Positions 27,673 to 36,184 are shown, counted from the stretch's first letter. The stretch: 64,000 nt of DNA from JAICQM01 sp963781555 (GCA_963781555.1 CAWAGB010000006.1:186001-250000), one strand, 5' to 3'. Notes: generated by a model not told the origin, from the letters alone. Program-made: numbers and translations.

Positions 27673-29058
27673 ATGCTGGACGACACGACCCGCGAGGCGC
27701 TGCTGGAGAAGGCGGAGGCGCCAGCCCGCGAGGCCATACGCCTGCACCAGTTCTATGCCGGCAAGATCGAGATCTGGCCCAAGGCCGCGGTGCGGGACGT
27801 CGACGACTTCGCGTACTGGTACACGCCCGGCGTCGCGGAGCCGTGCCTGGCCATCGCCGAGGACCACGAGCTGAGCTACGAGCTCACCGGGCGCGGTAAC
27901 ACCATCGCCATCGTCAGTGACGGCAGCCGGGTGCTGGGACTGGGCAACATCGGTCCGGAAGGCGCCATGCCCGTGATGGAGGGCAAGGCGCTCATCTACA
28001 AGCTCCTTGGCGGCGTGGATGCCGTCCCGCTCTGCCTCGGGACCCAGGACATCGGACGCCTCATCCGCGCAGTGAAGCAGCTCGAGCCGAGCTTTGGCGG
28101 CATCAACCTGGAGGACATCGAGCATCCGAAGTGCTTCGACCTGCTCGACAAGCTGCGCGAGATCATGCGCATCCCGGTCTGGCACGACGATCAGCAGGGG
28201 ACGGCTGCGGTGACGCTGGCCGGGTTGATCAACGCGCTGCGGGTGGTGGACAAGCCGCTCGCCGAGGCGAGGATCGCGGTGCTGGGTGCCGGTGCGGCGA
28301 GCATCGCCTGTGCGCGCTTCATCATCGCCGCTGGGGTGGACCCGGACCACGTGGTGATGAGCGATTCGAAGGGCATCCTCAACCGCCGCCGTCGCGACCT
28401 GCGCGAGAAGAGCCGCGTTGCCTGGGAGATGGCACTGCTCACCAACCACGAGGGTCGGTCCGGCGGGATCGCCGAGGCGATGGCCGGGATGGACGCGGTG
28501 ATCGCGTACACCACGCCGGGACCCGGGATCATCGACCCGGCCTGGATTGCCGGCATGGCGCCGAACCCGATCGTCTTCGCGTGCGCCAACCCGACGCCGG
28601 AGATCTGGCCATGGGAGGCCCGAGAGGCGGGCGCCGCGGTGGTTGCCACCGGTCGGAGCGACATGGAGAACCAGATCAACAACTCGCTCGCCTTCCCCGG
28701 CATCTTCCGCGGCGCGCTCGACGTGCGCGCCACCGGCATCACGGACGAGATGGCCATTGCCGCCGCCTACGAGCTCGCGGACTTCGCGGCGGACCCCGCG
28801 CACGGCGGCCTGCGTGCCGACCACCTCCTGCCGACCATGGACGAGCGCGAGGTCGTGCCGCGCGTTGCCGCCGCGGTCGGCGCCAAGGCGGTGGAGCAGG
28901 GGATCGCGCGCCGCCCGCTGACCCGCGAGGAGCTGATGACCCTCGCCCGCGCGCACGTCGAGCGCGCCGGCCGCGGGACCCAGCTGCTGATGGACTCCGG
29001 GCTCATCGCCGCCATGCCGGATGCGCCGCATCCGGAGATGGGCGCGATCGACGAGTAG
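27673..29058 (+). CDS. NAD(P)-dependent malic enzyme (oxaloacetate-decarboxylating)
   Basis: Converts malate to pyruvate, CO2 and reduced cofactor. The 461-residue protein has the small-type malic-enzyme layout: FAYWYTPGVAEPCLAIAE near 50, GLGNIGPEGAMPVMEGKA near 93, EDIEHPKCFDLLDKLRE near 147, VWHDDQQGTA near 170, and the nucleotide-binding IAVLGAGAASIACARF near 200. The ATG follows the idh stop with no spacer, so the pair is one transcription unit. With PPDK it allows malate to PEP. Confidence 0.95.
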   Translation: MLDDTTREALLEKAEAPAREAIRLHQFYAGKIEIWPKAAVRDVDDFAYWYTPGVAEPCLAIAEDHELSYELTGRGNTIAIVSDGSRVLGLGNIGPEGAMPVMEGKALIYKLLGGVDAVPLCLGTQDIGRLIRAVKQLEPSFGGINLEDIEHPKCFDLLDKLREIMRIPVWHDDQQGTAAVTLAGLINALRVVDKPLAEARIAVLGAGAASIACARFIIAAGVDPDHVVMSDSKGILNRRRRDLREKSRVAWEMALLTNHEGRSGGIAEAMAGMDAVIAYTTPGPGIIDPAWIAGMAPNPIVFACANPTPEIWPWEAREAGAAVVATGRSDMENQINNSLAFPGIFRGALDVRATGITDEMAIAAAYELADFAADPAHGGLRADHLLPTMDEREVVPRVAAAVGAKAVEQGIARRPLTREELMTLARAHVERAGRGTQLLMDSGLIAAMPDAPHPEMGAIDE

Positions 29059-29063
29059 CGCGC

Positions 29064-29069
29064 TAGAAT
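29064..29069 (+). promoter_or_regulatory. -10 element TAGAAT before sdhC
   Basis: TAGAAT, 82 bases upstream of the sdhC ATG, just after the malic-enzyme stop; a GAGGAAG stretch (29129-29135) lies in the leader. Confidence 0.4.
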
Positions 29070-29151
29070 CGAGCTGCCGCGTACGGAAACCCTGCAGCGC
29101 GGCGGTGTCCATCGATCCGTCGCCTCACGAGGAAGCGAAACAGCACCAGCG

Positions 29152-29529
29152 ATGATCCGACTCTTCGGCTACCAGATCAGCTGGTCGCAGCTCGCCTGGT
29201 TCGGGCACCGCGCTTCCGGCCTCGGCGTCCTCCTCTTCCTCTTCCTGCACGTCGTCGAGACGTCGACCGTGCTGGCGGGTCCGGAGGTCTACGACTTCAC
29301 CCAGACCTTCTATCACAACCTTCCCGCCAAGCTCGGCGAGACGCTCCTCATGGCGGCGGTGGTCTACCACTCGCTCAACGGGCTGCGGGTCATCGCCATG
29401 GACTTCTGGCCGCGGCTGACGGTCATCTACCGGCCGCTGACCTACGGCGTGGTGGCCGCCACCGTGGTCTCCATGATTCCCATCGGCCTGATCATGATCG
29501 GCCCGTATACCCCGTGGGGCGCGGCATGA
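29152..29529 (+). CDS. sdhC: Succinate dehydrogenase membrane subunit C (cytochrome b)
   Basis: A 125-residue membrane anchor of complex II with three hydrophobic helices. HRASGLGVLLFLFLHVVE (about 22-39) carries histidine positions suited to heme and quinone binding; VYHSLNGLRVIAMDF holds the second His near 72. It passes electrons from SdhAB to quinone. First gene of sdhCDAB. Confidence 0.92.
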   Translation: MIRLFGYQISWSQLAWFGHRASGLGVLLFLFLHVVETSTVLAGPEVYDFTQTFYHNLPAKLGETLLMAAVVYHSLNGLRVIAMDFWPRLTVIYRPLTYGVVAATVVSMIPIGLIMIGPYTPWGAA

Positions 29530-29969
29530 CCGGCGGCGTGCGCACCATCTACCGCAGCAACCCGTCGCGCGCGGCGCGGCCCATGCCCGAGGAGCCGGGT
29601 CGCGAACGCTTCTGGTGGTGGTTCATGCGCATCTCGGGCCTGATCCTGGTGCTCATGGCGCTCGGGCACATGCTGATCATGCACGTGCTCGTGCAGCTCC
29701 GCGGCGAAGAGATCAACTTCGCGTTCGTCACCAGCCGCTGGGGGAGCCCATTCTGGCGGATCTACGACGCGGTGCTCCTCCTGCTGGCCATGACGCACGG
29801 CGTGAACGGCGCGCGCATCGTGATCGGCGATTACGTGACCAACCGGACGGCGCGCGGGGCGCTGACCATCGGGCTCGGGGTGATCGCCGTCCTGTGGATC
29901 CTGCTGGGCCTGCTGGTGGTCCTCTTCTTCAACCCCGACACGGCACCCAGGGTCGGGCCCTTCTCGTGA
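29526..29969 (+). CDS. sdhD: Succinate dehydrogenase membrane subunit D
   Basis: A 147-residue second membrane anchor with three helices: FMRISGLILVLMALGHMLIM near 37, IYDAVLLLLAMTHGVNGARI near 82 and a last helix near 115-138. His residues in GHMLIMH and THG are candidate heme/quinone ligands. ATG 29526 overlaps the sdhC stop, and its stop overlaps sdhA. Confidence 0.9.
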   Translation: MTGGVRTIYRSNPSRAARPMPEEPGRERFWWWFMRISGLILVLMALGHMLIMHVLVQLRGEEINFAFVTSRWGSPFWRIYDAVLLLLAMTHGVNGARIVIGDYVTNRTARGALTIGLGVIAVLWILLGLLVVLFFNPDTAPRVGPFS

Positions 29970-31768
29970 GCGGACCGATGCTGCCCGCCACCACATCCGC
30001 CACTCGCACGCCGGGCGTCCGCGTCCACGAGCTGGACGGCCTGGTCGTCGGCGCCGGCGGCGCCGGCCTGTACGCCGCCCTGGAGCTGAAGAAGGACCTG
30101 GGCCCCGACGCGCGGATCGGCGTCATCAGCAAGCTCTACCCGTCGCGCTCCCACACCGGCGCCGCGCAGGGCGGGGTATGCGCCGCGCTCGGCAACACGG
30201 AGGAGGACCACTGGGAGTGGCACTGGTTCGACACCGTCAAGGGCGGTGACTACCTCGTCGACCAGGACGCGGCGCGGGTCATGTGCCACGACGCGGTCGA
30301 GACGATCATCAACCTCGAGCACCTGGGCCTGCCCTTCAACCGTACGCCGGAGGGGCTCATCGACCAGCGGCGCTTCGGCGGCCACACCCGCAACCAGGGA
30401 GAGGGCCCGGTCCGTCGCAGCTGCTTCGCCGCGGACCGCACCGGCCACGCCATCCTCCAGACGCTCTACCAGCAGTGCATCCACAACGAGGTCACCTTCT
30501 ACGACGAGTACCAGGTCGTGGACCTCGCCCTGCCCGACGGACCGACCGGGCCGATCGGCGGAGTGATCGCGCTGGAGCTCGCCACCAGTGAGGTGCACTC
30601 GTTCCGCGCCCGCGCGGTCCTGTTCGCCACCGGCGGCTTCGGGAAGATGTTCAAGGTCACCTCCAACGCCCACACCCTCACCGGTGACGGGGTCGCGATC
30701 GCCTACCGCCGCGGCATCCCGCTGGAAGACATGGAGATGTTCCAGTTCCACCCCACCGGGATGTACAAGCTGGGCTTCCTGCTCTCCGAGGCGATGCGCG
30801 GCGAGGGCGGCTTCCTGGTCAACGACCGTGGCGAGCGGTTCATGGAGCGTTATGCGCCGACCATGAAGGACCTCGCCAGCCGCGACGTGGTCTCGCGGTC
30901 CATCTACATGGAGATCGCCGAGGGGCGGGGGATCGGCGGGAAGGACTACGTCCACCTCGACGTACGCCACCTGGGCGCCGAGGTGCTCAACAAGAAGCTG
31001 CCCGACATGAGCGGCTTCATCCGGACCTACTTCGGTCTGGAGCCGCTCACCGACCTGGTGCCCATCCAGCCCACGGCCCACTACGCCATGGGGGGCATCC
31101 CGACCGATATCGACGGTCGCGTCCTCGCCGACGGCAAGTCGACCGTCACTCCGGGCTTCTACGCGGCGGGCGAATGCGCCTGCGTCAGCGTCCATGGCGC
31201 CAACCGGCTCGGCACCAACTCGCTGCTCGACATCCTCGTCTTCGGCCGGCGGGCGGGGATCGACATGGCGCGCTACCTGCGCGACGCTCCGCCGCCGCGG
31301 CCCGACCTCGACGCCGAGGCCTCCGTGCAGCGCATCGTCGCCGGCCTGCTGGGCGCGACGGACGGGGAGCGGCCCGCGGCGATCCGCCGCGACCTCCAGG
31401 AGGTCATGTTCACCAAGTGCGGCGTGTTCCGCACCGAGCAGCTGCTCACCGAGTGCCGCGACGAGGTCGCCGTCCTCCGCGAGCGGGCGCAGCACCTGCT
31501 CGTCGAGGACAAGGGCTGTCGCTACAACACCGACCTGGCGGATGCGCTGGAGCTCGGCTACCTGATCGACTGCGCGGAGGCAACGGTCGGCTCGGCGCTC
31601 GCCCGCACGGAGAGCCGCGGCGGCCACGCCCGCGAGGACTTCCCGGACCGCGACGACGTCAACTGGCTGCGCCACTCGCTCGCCTTCCGCGTTGCGGGCA
31701 GCGCGCCGACCCTCGACTACAAGCCGGTCACGCTCGGCGAGTTCGAGCCGAAGCCGCGCGTGTACTAG
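29966..31768 (+). CDS. sdhA: Succinate dehydrogenase flavoprotein subunit
   Basis: Oxidises succinate to fumarate through covalently bound FAD. The 600-residue protein begins with the dinucleotide fold DGLVVGAGGAGLYAALE (about 22-38). SKLYPSRSHTGAAQGGV contains the His that would carry FAD. HPTGMYKLGFLLSEAMRGEG lies near 260, and the catalytic region is about 285-300. C-terminal NRLGTNSLLDILVFGRRAG is also typical. GTG 29966 overlaps the sdhD stop (GTGA); ATG 29978 is an alternative start. Confidence 0.96.
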   Translation: MSGPMLPATTSATRTPGVRVHELDGLVVGAGGAGLYAALELKKDLGPDARIGVISKLYPSRSHTGAAQGGVCAALGNTEEDHWEWHWFDTVKGGDYLVDQDAARVMCHDAVETIINLEHLGLPFNRTPEGLIDQRRFGGHTRNQGEGPVRRSCFAADRTGHAILQTLYQQCIHNEVTFYDEYQVVDLALPDGPTGPIGGVIALELATSEVHSFRARAVLFATGGFGKMFKVTSNAHTLTGDGVAIAYRRGIPLEDMEMFQFHPTGMYKLGFLLSEAMRGEGGFLVNDRGERFMERYAPTMKDLASRDVVSRSIYMEIAEGRGIGGKDYVHLDVRHLGAEVLNKKLPDMSGFIRTYFGLEPLTDLVPIQPTAHYAMGGIPTDIDGRVLADGKSTVTPGFYAAGECACVSVHGANRLGTNSLLDILVFGRRAGIDMARYLRDAPPPRPDLDAEASVQRIVAGLLGATDGERPAAIRRDLQEVMFTKCGVFRTEQLLTECRDEVAVLRERAQHLLVEDKGCRYNTDLADALELGYLIDCAEATVGSALARTESRGGHAREDFPDRDDVNWLRHSLAFRVAGSAPTLDYKPVTLGEFEPKPRVY

Positions 31769-31778
31769 GGTTGCCGTG

Positions 31779-32483
31779 ATGGACGTCCAGCTGCGCATCC
31801 GCCGCTACAACCCGGAGCTCGACGCCGAGCCGCACTGGGAGGAGTACACGGTCGAGGCCGAGCCGACCGACCGCGTGCTCGACCTGCTGCACGAGGTCAA
31901 ATGGTTCCAGGACGGGACGCTCACCTTCCGCCGCTCCTGCGCGCACGGCGTGTGCGGCTCCGACGCGATGCTGATCAACGGCCGCAACCGGCTCGCCTGC
32001 GAGATGCTCGTCAAGGACGCGGGCAACAAGATCACGGTCGAGGCCATCCGCGGCATGCCGGTCGTGAAGGACCTCCTGGTCGACATGGACGGCTTCTGGG
32101 AGAAGTACCGCTCGGTCATGCCCTTCCTGGTCAACGACGAGGTCCCCGACGACGGTAAGGAGCGGCGCCAGTCGCCGGCCGACCGCGAGCTGTACGAGGA
32201 CACGAGCAAGTGCATCCTGTGCGCCGCCTGCACCACCGGCTGCCCGGTCTTCTGGTCCAACCCCGACTACGTCGGCCCGGCGGCCATCGTGAACGCGCAT
32301 CGGTTCATCAAGGACTCGCGTGACCACGCCCACGAGGAGCGGCTGCAGATCATGGCCGACGCGGATGGGGTGTGGCGCTGCCGCACGGTCTTCAACTGCG
32401 TCGAGGCCTGCCCGCGTGGCATCAACATCACCCGCGCCATCCTGGAGGTGACGCAGGAGATCCAGAAGGCCGGGATCTCCTGA
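31779..32483 (+). CDS. sdhB: Succinate dehydrogenase iron-sulfur subunit
   Basis: Relays electrons from FAD to quinone. The 234-residue protein has the 2Fe-2S ligands in CAHGVCGSDAMLING (about 49-63) with a later Cys, and two cysteine clusters for the 4Fe-4S and 3Fe-4S centres (CILCAACTTGCPVF near 146; CRTVFNCVEACPRG near 205). ATG 31779 follows sdhA by 10 nt. Confidence 0.96.
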   Translation: MDVQLRIRRYNPELDAEPHWEEYTVEAEPTDRVLDLLHEVKWFQDGTLTFRRSCAHGVCGSDAMLINGRNRLACEMLVKDAGNKITVEAIRGMPVVKDLLVDMDGFWEKYRSVMPFLVNDEVPDDGKERRQSPADRELYEDTSKCILCAACTTGCPVFWSNPDYVGPAAIVNAHRFIKDSRDHAHEERLQIMADADGVWRCRTVFNCVEACPRGINITRAILEVTQEIQKAGIS

Positions 32484-32491
32484 GCGCACCG

Positions 32492-32899
32492 ATGCGCCTG
32501 CTGATCCATACCGATGGTGCCGCGCGCGGCAACCCCGGCCCCTCCGGCGCCGGCGCGATCCTGGTCGATGCCGAGACCGGACGGGTGGTGGCCGAGATCG
32601 CCGAGCCGCTGGGCCACGCCACCAACAACGTCGCCGAGTGGACGGCCGTCGAGCTTGCCCTGGAGCGCGCCCTGGCGGAGGGTGCCACCCATGTCGACCT
32701 GCGGATGGACTCGCAGCTGGTGGCGCGCCAGATCATCGGCATGTACCGCGTCAAGCACCCGGACCTCCAGCCGATCCACCGCCGGGTGATGGCGATGCTC
32801 GCGCGGCTGGGCGGCTACACCGTGGGCCACGTGCCGCGCGAGCGGAACAAGGACGCCGACCGGCTGAGCAACGTGGCCATCGACGGCCCTCGGCGATGA
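32492..32899 (+). CDS. Ribonuclease HI family protein
   Basis: Degrades the RNA strand of RNA-DNA hybrids. The 135-residue protein has the four catalytic acids: Asp in LIHTDGAARGNPGPSGAGA, Glu in NNVAEWTAVELAL, Asp in RMDSQLVARQ, and Asp in ERNKDADRLSN. Length is slightly short and there is no hybrid-binding N-terminal domain. It follows sdhB by 8 nt but its role is unrelated; the ATGA stop couples it to a lipoprotein gene. Confidence 0.9.
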   Translation: MRLLIHTDGAARGNPGPSGAGAILVDAETGRVVAEIAEPLGHATNNVAEWTAVELALERALAEGATHVDLRMDSQLVARQIIGMYRVKHPDLQPIHRRVMAMLARLGGYTVGHVPRERNKDADRLSNVAIDGPRR

Positions 32900-33375
32900 G
32901 GTGCTCGTCTGCCATCCTGCTCGCCGGATCCCTGCTAGCCGGCTGCGGCATTGTGCAGGTCGGGGAGCGCGCCATCCCCTCGGTTGCAGGTGCGGTGGCG
33001 ACCACCGCGTGGCAGCGTCAGGACGTCAGCCAGGTGACCGGCGAGGAGGCGGCAGCACTCACTTCGCCGGAGGCGTACCTTGCATTCGTGGTCACGTTCG
33101 CCGAGGAGCACAGCAGGCCCGGCGAGTGGCGGAACGGAATCCTCAGCCGGGAGGGCTCCGAGGCAGTTGCCTACCTCCAGCAGCTCAATTCAGCGCCGGA
33201 GTCCGACGCCTTGGCCAACGAGGCACGCCTTACCATGACGCGCCAGGGGGACGGAACCTGGACGCTCGCCGCGCTCGAGACCCGCGAGGTTTGCCGCGGG
33301 CCACTCATCAACGGTGCCTGTGGCGACAACTCGGGCGGGAAGGACCGGCCAGCTCCAGCGCCGTCGGGGACCTAG
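32896..33375 (+). CDS. Putative lipoprotein of unknown function
   Basis: A 159-residue protein with signal MRCSSAILLAGSLLAGC ending in a LAGC lipobox (Cys 17). The mature part is a single alpha/beta domain (SPEAYLAFVVTFAEEHSRP, then LTMTRQGDGTWTLAALE), with a Cys pair near the C-terminus (VCRGPLINGAC) and a Pro/Ala/Ser tail. No family recognised. ATG 32896 overlaps the RNase H stop. Confidence 0.7.
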   Translation: MRCSSAILLAGSLLAGCGIVQVGERAIPSVAGAVATTAWQRQDVSQVTGEEAAALTSPEAYLAFVVTFAEEHSRPGEWRNGILSREGSEAVAYLQQLNSAPESDALANEARLTMTRQGDGTWTLAALETREVCRGPLINGACGDNSGGKDRPAPAPSGT

Positions 33376-33437
33376 GCCGGGCTGCCGAGGTCGACAGGCA
33401 GCACGAGGCGTGGCGAACTTGCTTTAGGCTCAGCGCG

Positions 33438-33443
33438 TAGAAT
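33438..33443 (+). promoter_or_regulatory. -10 element TAGAAT before rnpB
   Basis: TAGAAT ends 5 bases before the first paired base of RNase P RNA, so the primary transcript starts at the mature 5' end. TTGCTT (33419-33424) lies upstream but at only 13 nt. Confidence 0.5.
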
Positions 33444-33448
33444 GCGCG

Positions 33449-33805
33449 TCCCTGGAGGCGGCCGGACGGCCGCGGACACGATCGTCGAAAGGCGGTGTTC
33501 GAGGAAAGTCCGAGCTCCACAGAGCAGGCTCGCGGGTAACGCCCGTCCACCGAGAGGTGAGGACCAGCGCCACAGTGACGATGCCCGCGCAAGCGGGAGT
33601 GAAACGGGCAAGCTCGAGCCGGAGCAAGACCGAATAGGAGGGCGGAACCGCGGCCGCAAGGTCGCGAGAATGCTGCTCGCTCAGCCCTCGGGTAGGTCGC
33701 ACAGAGGCGTCGGGCAACCGGCGCCCCAGATGGATGGCCGTCCATGCGGACCGATGCGAATCGGTGTGCGGGACAGAACTCGGCTTACAGGCCGCGCTCC
33801 AGGGA
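33449..33805 (+). ncRNA. rnpB: RNase P RNA (class A)
   Basis: The catalytic RNA that trims tRNA 5' ends. The ends close the molecule: TCCCTGGAG (33449-33457) pairs with CTCCAGGGA (33797-33805), extended by GCGGCC/GGCCGC with one bulge. Conserved cores are present: GAGGAAAGTCCGAGCTCC (33501), CAGAGCAGG and GGTAACGCC, AGGACCAGCGCCACAGTGACG, GTGAAACGGG, and the 3' ACAGAACTCGGCTTACAGG. Length 357 nt is typical. Confidence 0.96.
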
Positions 33806-34042
33806 TCAGTCCTCGTCTGCCCGCCACACGGAACGCGCCGTGCACGCGTTGCAGATGGGTCGTGCCTCGTCCATGGTCCCCAGCGGGAGCGGGAACTCCG
33901 CGCCGCCGAGCAGGCAGGTCACGCTCACCGTCGGCGTCGCGGCATTGGCGACGATGGCCACCGAGCGCACCGAGCAGCGGCGAATCCGACCCCGTCGAGG
34001 GATCGGCGTCCGCCCCCCTTCCTCGATCGGTTCGAGTGCCAC
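33806..34042 (-). CDS. Small cysteine-containing protein (78 aa), unknown
   Basis: GTG 34042 on the minus strand has AGGAAGG at 8 nt spacing, which is the main support. The 78-residue protein has Cys 23 and 42 and a C-terminal CNAC pair (ICNACTARSVWRADED), possibly a zinc knuckle. Its stop codon (33806-33808) begins exactly at the base after rnpB, so the two run tail to tail. Family not recognised. Confidence 0.5.
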   Translation of the reverse strand: MALEPIEEGGRTPIPRRGRIRRCSVRSVAIVANAATPTVSVTCLLGGAEFPLPLGTMDEARPICNACTARSVWRADED

Positions 34043-34195
34043 GAGTGCTGCCTTCCTGGAGCTGCGAGATCGGGCCGCGCCGGGCGCAGCCGTGCCGGCG
34101 TCCAGCCTAGGCCGCTGCCGAATCGCATCTCAATGACGCATTCGTACCCCCCTTGACCGCGGCGTGGCGCATGGCCGTCGCGCTCTGCGGCGCGC

Positions 34196-34201
34196 TAGAC
34201 T
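34196..34201 (+). promoter_or_regulatory. -10 element TAGACT
   Basis: TAGACT, 62 bases before the TTG start at 34264. The rest of the stretch 34043-34263 shows nothing else recognisable. Confidence 0.35.
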
Positions 34202-34263
34202 CTCTGCGCCGCAAGGCGGAGCGTCGATCAAGACGCCCGCGCGGCACCGTGATCGGAGCGAGC

Positions 34264-35160
34264 TTGTTCGGACGGAAGCGCAAGCAGGAAGAGGCAGTCG
34301 CCGAGGCGACCCGCGAGGCCGAGCGCCACGCGCTCTTCGCACGCCTCGCCACACGCCCGGAGGATGTCTGCCCGTTCCTCGGCCTGGTCGACGATCGCGT
34401 GGGCTTCAACGAGGGCGTCTCACCGGAACATCGGTGCTATGCGTTCGGCGATCCGGCCCCGCTCTCCGATGAGCAACAGAGCCGCGTCTGCCTCGACCGG
34501 GGCTACGGCAACTGCCCGCGCTACCTGCGCGGCGTGCTCGTCATCCCGACCGAGGAGCTGGAGGCGCTCCGCCGTCCGGCCCCGGCCGCCGCGCCGCAGC
34601 CGGCCGCCCCGCCCCCGCCTCCACCGCGCCGCCGACGGCCGGTTGCCGGCTGGCTCATCCCGTTGCTGCTCTTCGTCCTGGTGGGTGGCGTCGCAGGGGC
34701 TGTGTATTTCGCGGGCGGATTCGGCCTGGTGGCCGTCACCAGCCCAACACCCAGTCCCAGCGTCTCGGGGACCGCGAGCGGGGTGCCGTCGGTCAACCCC
34801 ACCGGCACGCCCACGCCGGGGGAGCCGACGCCCTCCCCCACGCCAGAGCTGACACCGGCGCCCTCGGACCTGTTCATCGGCTACGAGGTCGAAGTCGTCC
34901 GTGGCGATTACCCGATCTTCCTCGTCGACGAGCAGGGCGAGATCACCGGCTCGACCAACGGTGACTTCGAACGCGGCTCCAGGGCGCCGGTCGATCGCAT
35001 CGTGGCGCCGAACGGCCTGCTTCACTGGCGGACTGTCGGCGGTGGGTACGACGGCTATTCCTATATCAAGGGGCAGTCCGGCGGGTTCCTGATCCGCGAG
35101 GTCTACCGTGGCGCCGATGGCTCCCTTCGGTACGTTCATCTCGCCCCGGAGGACACCTGA
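34264..35160 (+). CDS. Membrane protein with N-terminal cysteine motif and extracytoplasmic domain
   Basis: A 298-residue protein. The cytoplasmic N-terminus (FGRKRKQEEAVAEA, charged helix) is followed by a conserved-looking cysteine pattern: CPFLGL, later HRCYAFG, CLDRGYGNCPRY. This resembles a C...C...C...C motif seen in many Chloroflexota membrane proteins. A Pro-rich stretch, one membrane helix (about 131-154), a Ser/Thr/Pro linker and a C-terminal beta-rich domain (YEVEVVRGDYPIFLV) follow. TTG 34264 has GGAG at 6 nt; GTG 34249 is the alternative start. Function unknown. Confidence 0.75.
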   Translation: MFGRKRKQEEAVAEATREAERHALFARLATRPEDVCPFLGLVDDRVGFNEGVSPEHRCYAFGDPAPLSDEQQSRVCLDRGYGNCPRYLRGVLVIPTEELEALRRPAPAAAPQPAAPPPPPPRRRRPVAGWLIPLLLFVLVGGVAGAVYFAGGFGLVAVTSPTPSPSVSGTASGVPSVNPTGTPTPGEPTPSPTPELTPAPSDLFIGYEVEVVRGDYPIFLVDEQGEITGSTNGDFERGSRAPVDRIVAPNGLLHWRTVGGGYDGYSYIKGQSGGFLIREVYRGADGSLRYVHLAPEDT

Positions 35161-35211
35161 CCAGCGCTCTCATGAACATCCAAGGAAGCGCTGCCACCGT
35201 CGTGGTCGACA

Positions 35212-35229
35212 GCGGACGGACTCGTCCGC
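35212..35229 (+). repeat. Small inverted repeat
   Basis: GCGGACG (35212-35218) and CGTCCGC (35223-35229) with a 4-nt loop, between the 34.3-kb membrane gene and the next exported protein. It may end transcription of the former, but no T tract follows. Confidence 0.3.
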
Positions 35230-35262
35230 GACGCAACCACGCATGAGGTATCCACGAGACTG

Positions 35263-35988
35263 ATGAGACTCCTGAAGGCGTTCGCCGGCGCCGGCACCCT
35301 GGTGGTGGCCGCGATCGTGGGCGGCACGCTGATCAGCTCCGTCCTCGCCGCCCCGGCACCCACGGGCACCGACTCGACGACCGCCGCCGACGCCGCCGAC
35401 GGCGCCTACTGCCAGACATACCTCGACGCGCTGGCCAGCGAGCTGGGCATCTCGACCGACGAGCTGACAGCCGCCGGGCAGGCAGCGGCGGCCACGACGG
35501 TCGACGCCGCCGTGACCGCCGGCGACCTGACCGATGCGCAGGCGACGGCGCTCAAGGAGCGCATCGCCTCGAACGCCGGCAAGGGCTGCGCCTTCCTTGG
35601 CCGCGGCCTGCACTTCGGCGACCACGGAGGCCGCGGTGGCCAGGGCATGCCGCCGTTCGGCAACCTGTTGGGGGTGGCCGCGGACACGCTCGGCGTACCG
35701 CAGGCCGACCTCGTGGATCGCCTGCGGGCGGGGGAGACGCTGGCGGACGTCGCGACGGCCGAGGGCGTTGACATCGCCACGGTCACCGGGGCCGTCACCG
35801 ACGCCCTCAACGCGGCGCTGGCGGACGCCGTCGCGGCGGGGGATCTGACGCAGGCGCGGGCCGACAAGATCGCCGCCCATGTCGCGCAGGAGGTTGCCGA
35901 TGGCACATGGCCCGACCATCCGGGACGCGGCCACCGTGGGCACGGCCGAGAAGATGCCGCCGGCGCGGAGGCCTCCCCGGCCGCCTGA
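35263..35988 (+). CDS. Secreted helical protein, unknown
   Basis: A 241-residue protein with an N-terminal signal helix (residues 1-29, ending SVLAAP). The mature part has two similar helical modules (ELGISTDELTAAGQAAA, then LGVPQADLVDRLRAGE), each with a loop DLTDAQA or DLTQARA, as seen in repeat-type secreted proteins of DUF2680-like pattern. A Gly/His-rich spacer (FGDHGGRGGQG) and a similar C-terminal GHRGHGRED stretch could bind metal. Function unknown. Confidence 0.75.
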   Translation: MRLLKAFAGAGTLVVAAIVGGTLISSVLAAPAPTGTDSTTAADAADGAYCQTYLDALASELGISTDELTAAGQAAAATTVDAAVTAGDLTDAQATALKERIASNAGKGCAFLGRGLHFGDHGGRGGQGMPPFGNLLGVAADTLGVPQADLVDRLRAGETLADVATAEGVDIATVTGAVTDALNAALADAVAAGDLTQARADKIAAHVAQEVADGTWPDHPGRGHRGHGREDAAGAEASPAA

Positions 35989-36014
35989 TCTCGACCACCC
36001 CCCGCGTTTCTGAG

Positions 36015-36042
36015 AGGCCGTCCCCACGGGGGCGGCCTTCTC
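36015..36042 (+). terminator. Intrinsic-type terminator after the secreted protein
   Basis: AGGCCGTCCCC (36015-36025) and GGGGGCGGCCTT (36028-36039) form a stem of about 10 bp around a 2-4 nt loop, followed by TTCTCG. Confidence 0.6.
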
Positions 36043-36112
36043 GTCGTGCGTCGCCGCGCCGGGTACCGGCGCCCGCCACCCGAACGTACCGCCGGCGAAT
36101 GCCGAAAACCCC

Positions 36113-36140
36113 TTGACGGGGCGGCCCTGCCCTGTATAGT
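36113..36140 (+). promoter_or_regulatory. Promoter of the mraZ division cluster
   Basis: TTGACG (36113-36118), 16-bp spacer, TATAGT (36135-36140), followed by the repeated TGGGG boxes. Confidence 0.65.
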
Positions 36141-36149
36141 GGCGCCCTG

Positions 36150-36184
36150 TGGTGACAGATGGGGGAACATGGGGACCAGTGGGG
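36150..36184 (+). promoter_or_regulatory. MraZ operator: repeated TGGGG boxes with 10-bp period
   Basis: TGGTG at 36150 and TGGGG at 36160, 36170 and 36180 are spaced exactly 10 bp, just downstream of the -10 element. MraZ proteins bind direct TGGGN repeats with 5-bp spacers upstream of mraZ (established for Escherichia coli and Mycoplasma). This indicates autoregulation of the division operon. Confidence 0.65.

Noticed and set aside
26347..29112. A 921-codon minus-strand frame opposite idh and malic enzyme.
   Set aside because: Shadow of two conserved genes; residue composition is His/Arg/Val-rich without domains.
29831..31798. A 655-codon minus-strand frame opposite sdhA.
   Set aside because: Same reason; the flavoprotein motifs lie on the plus strand.
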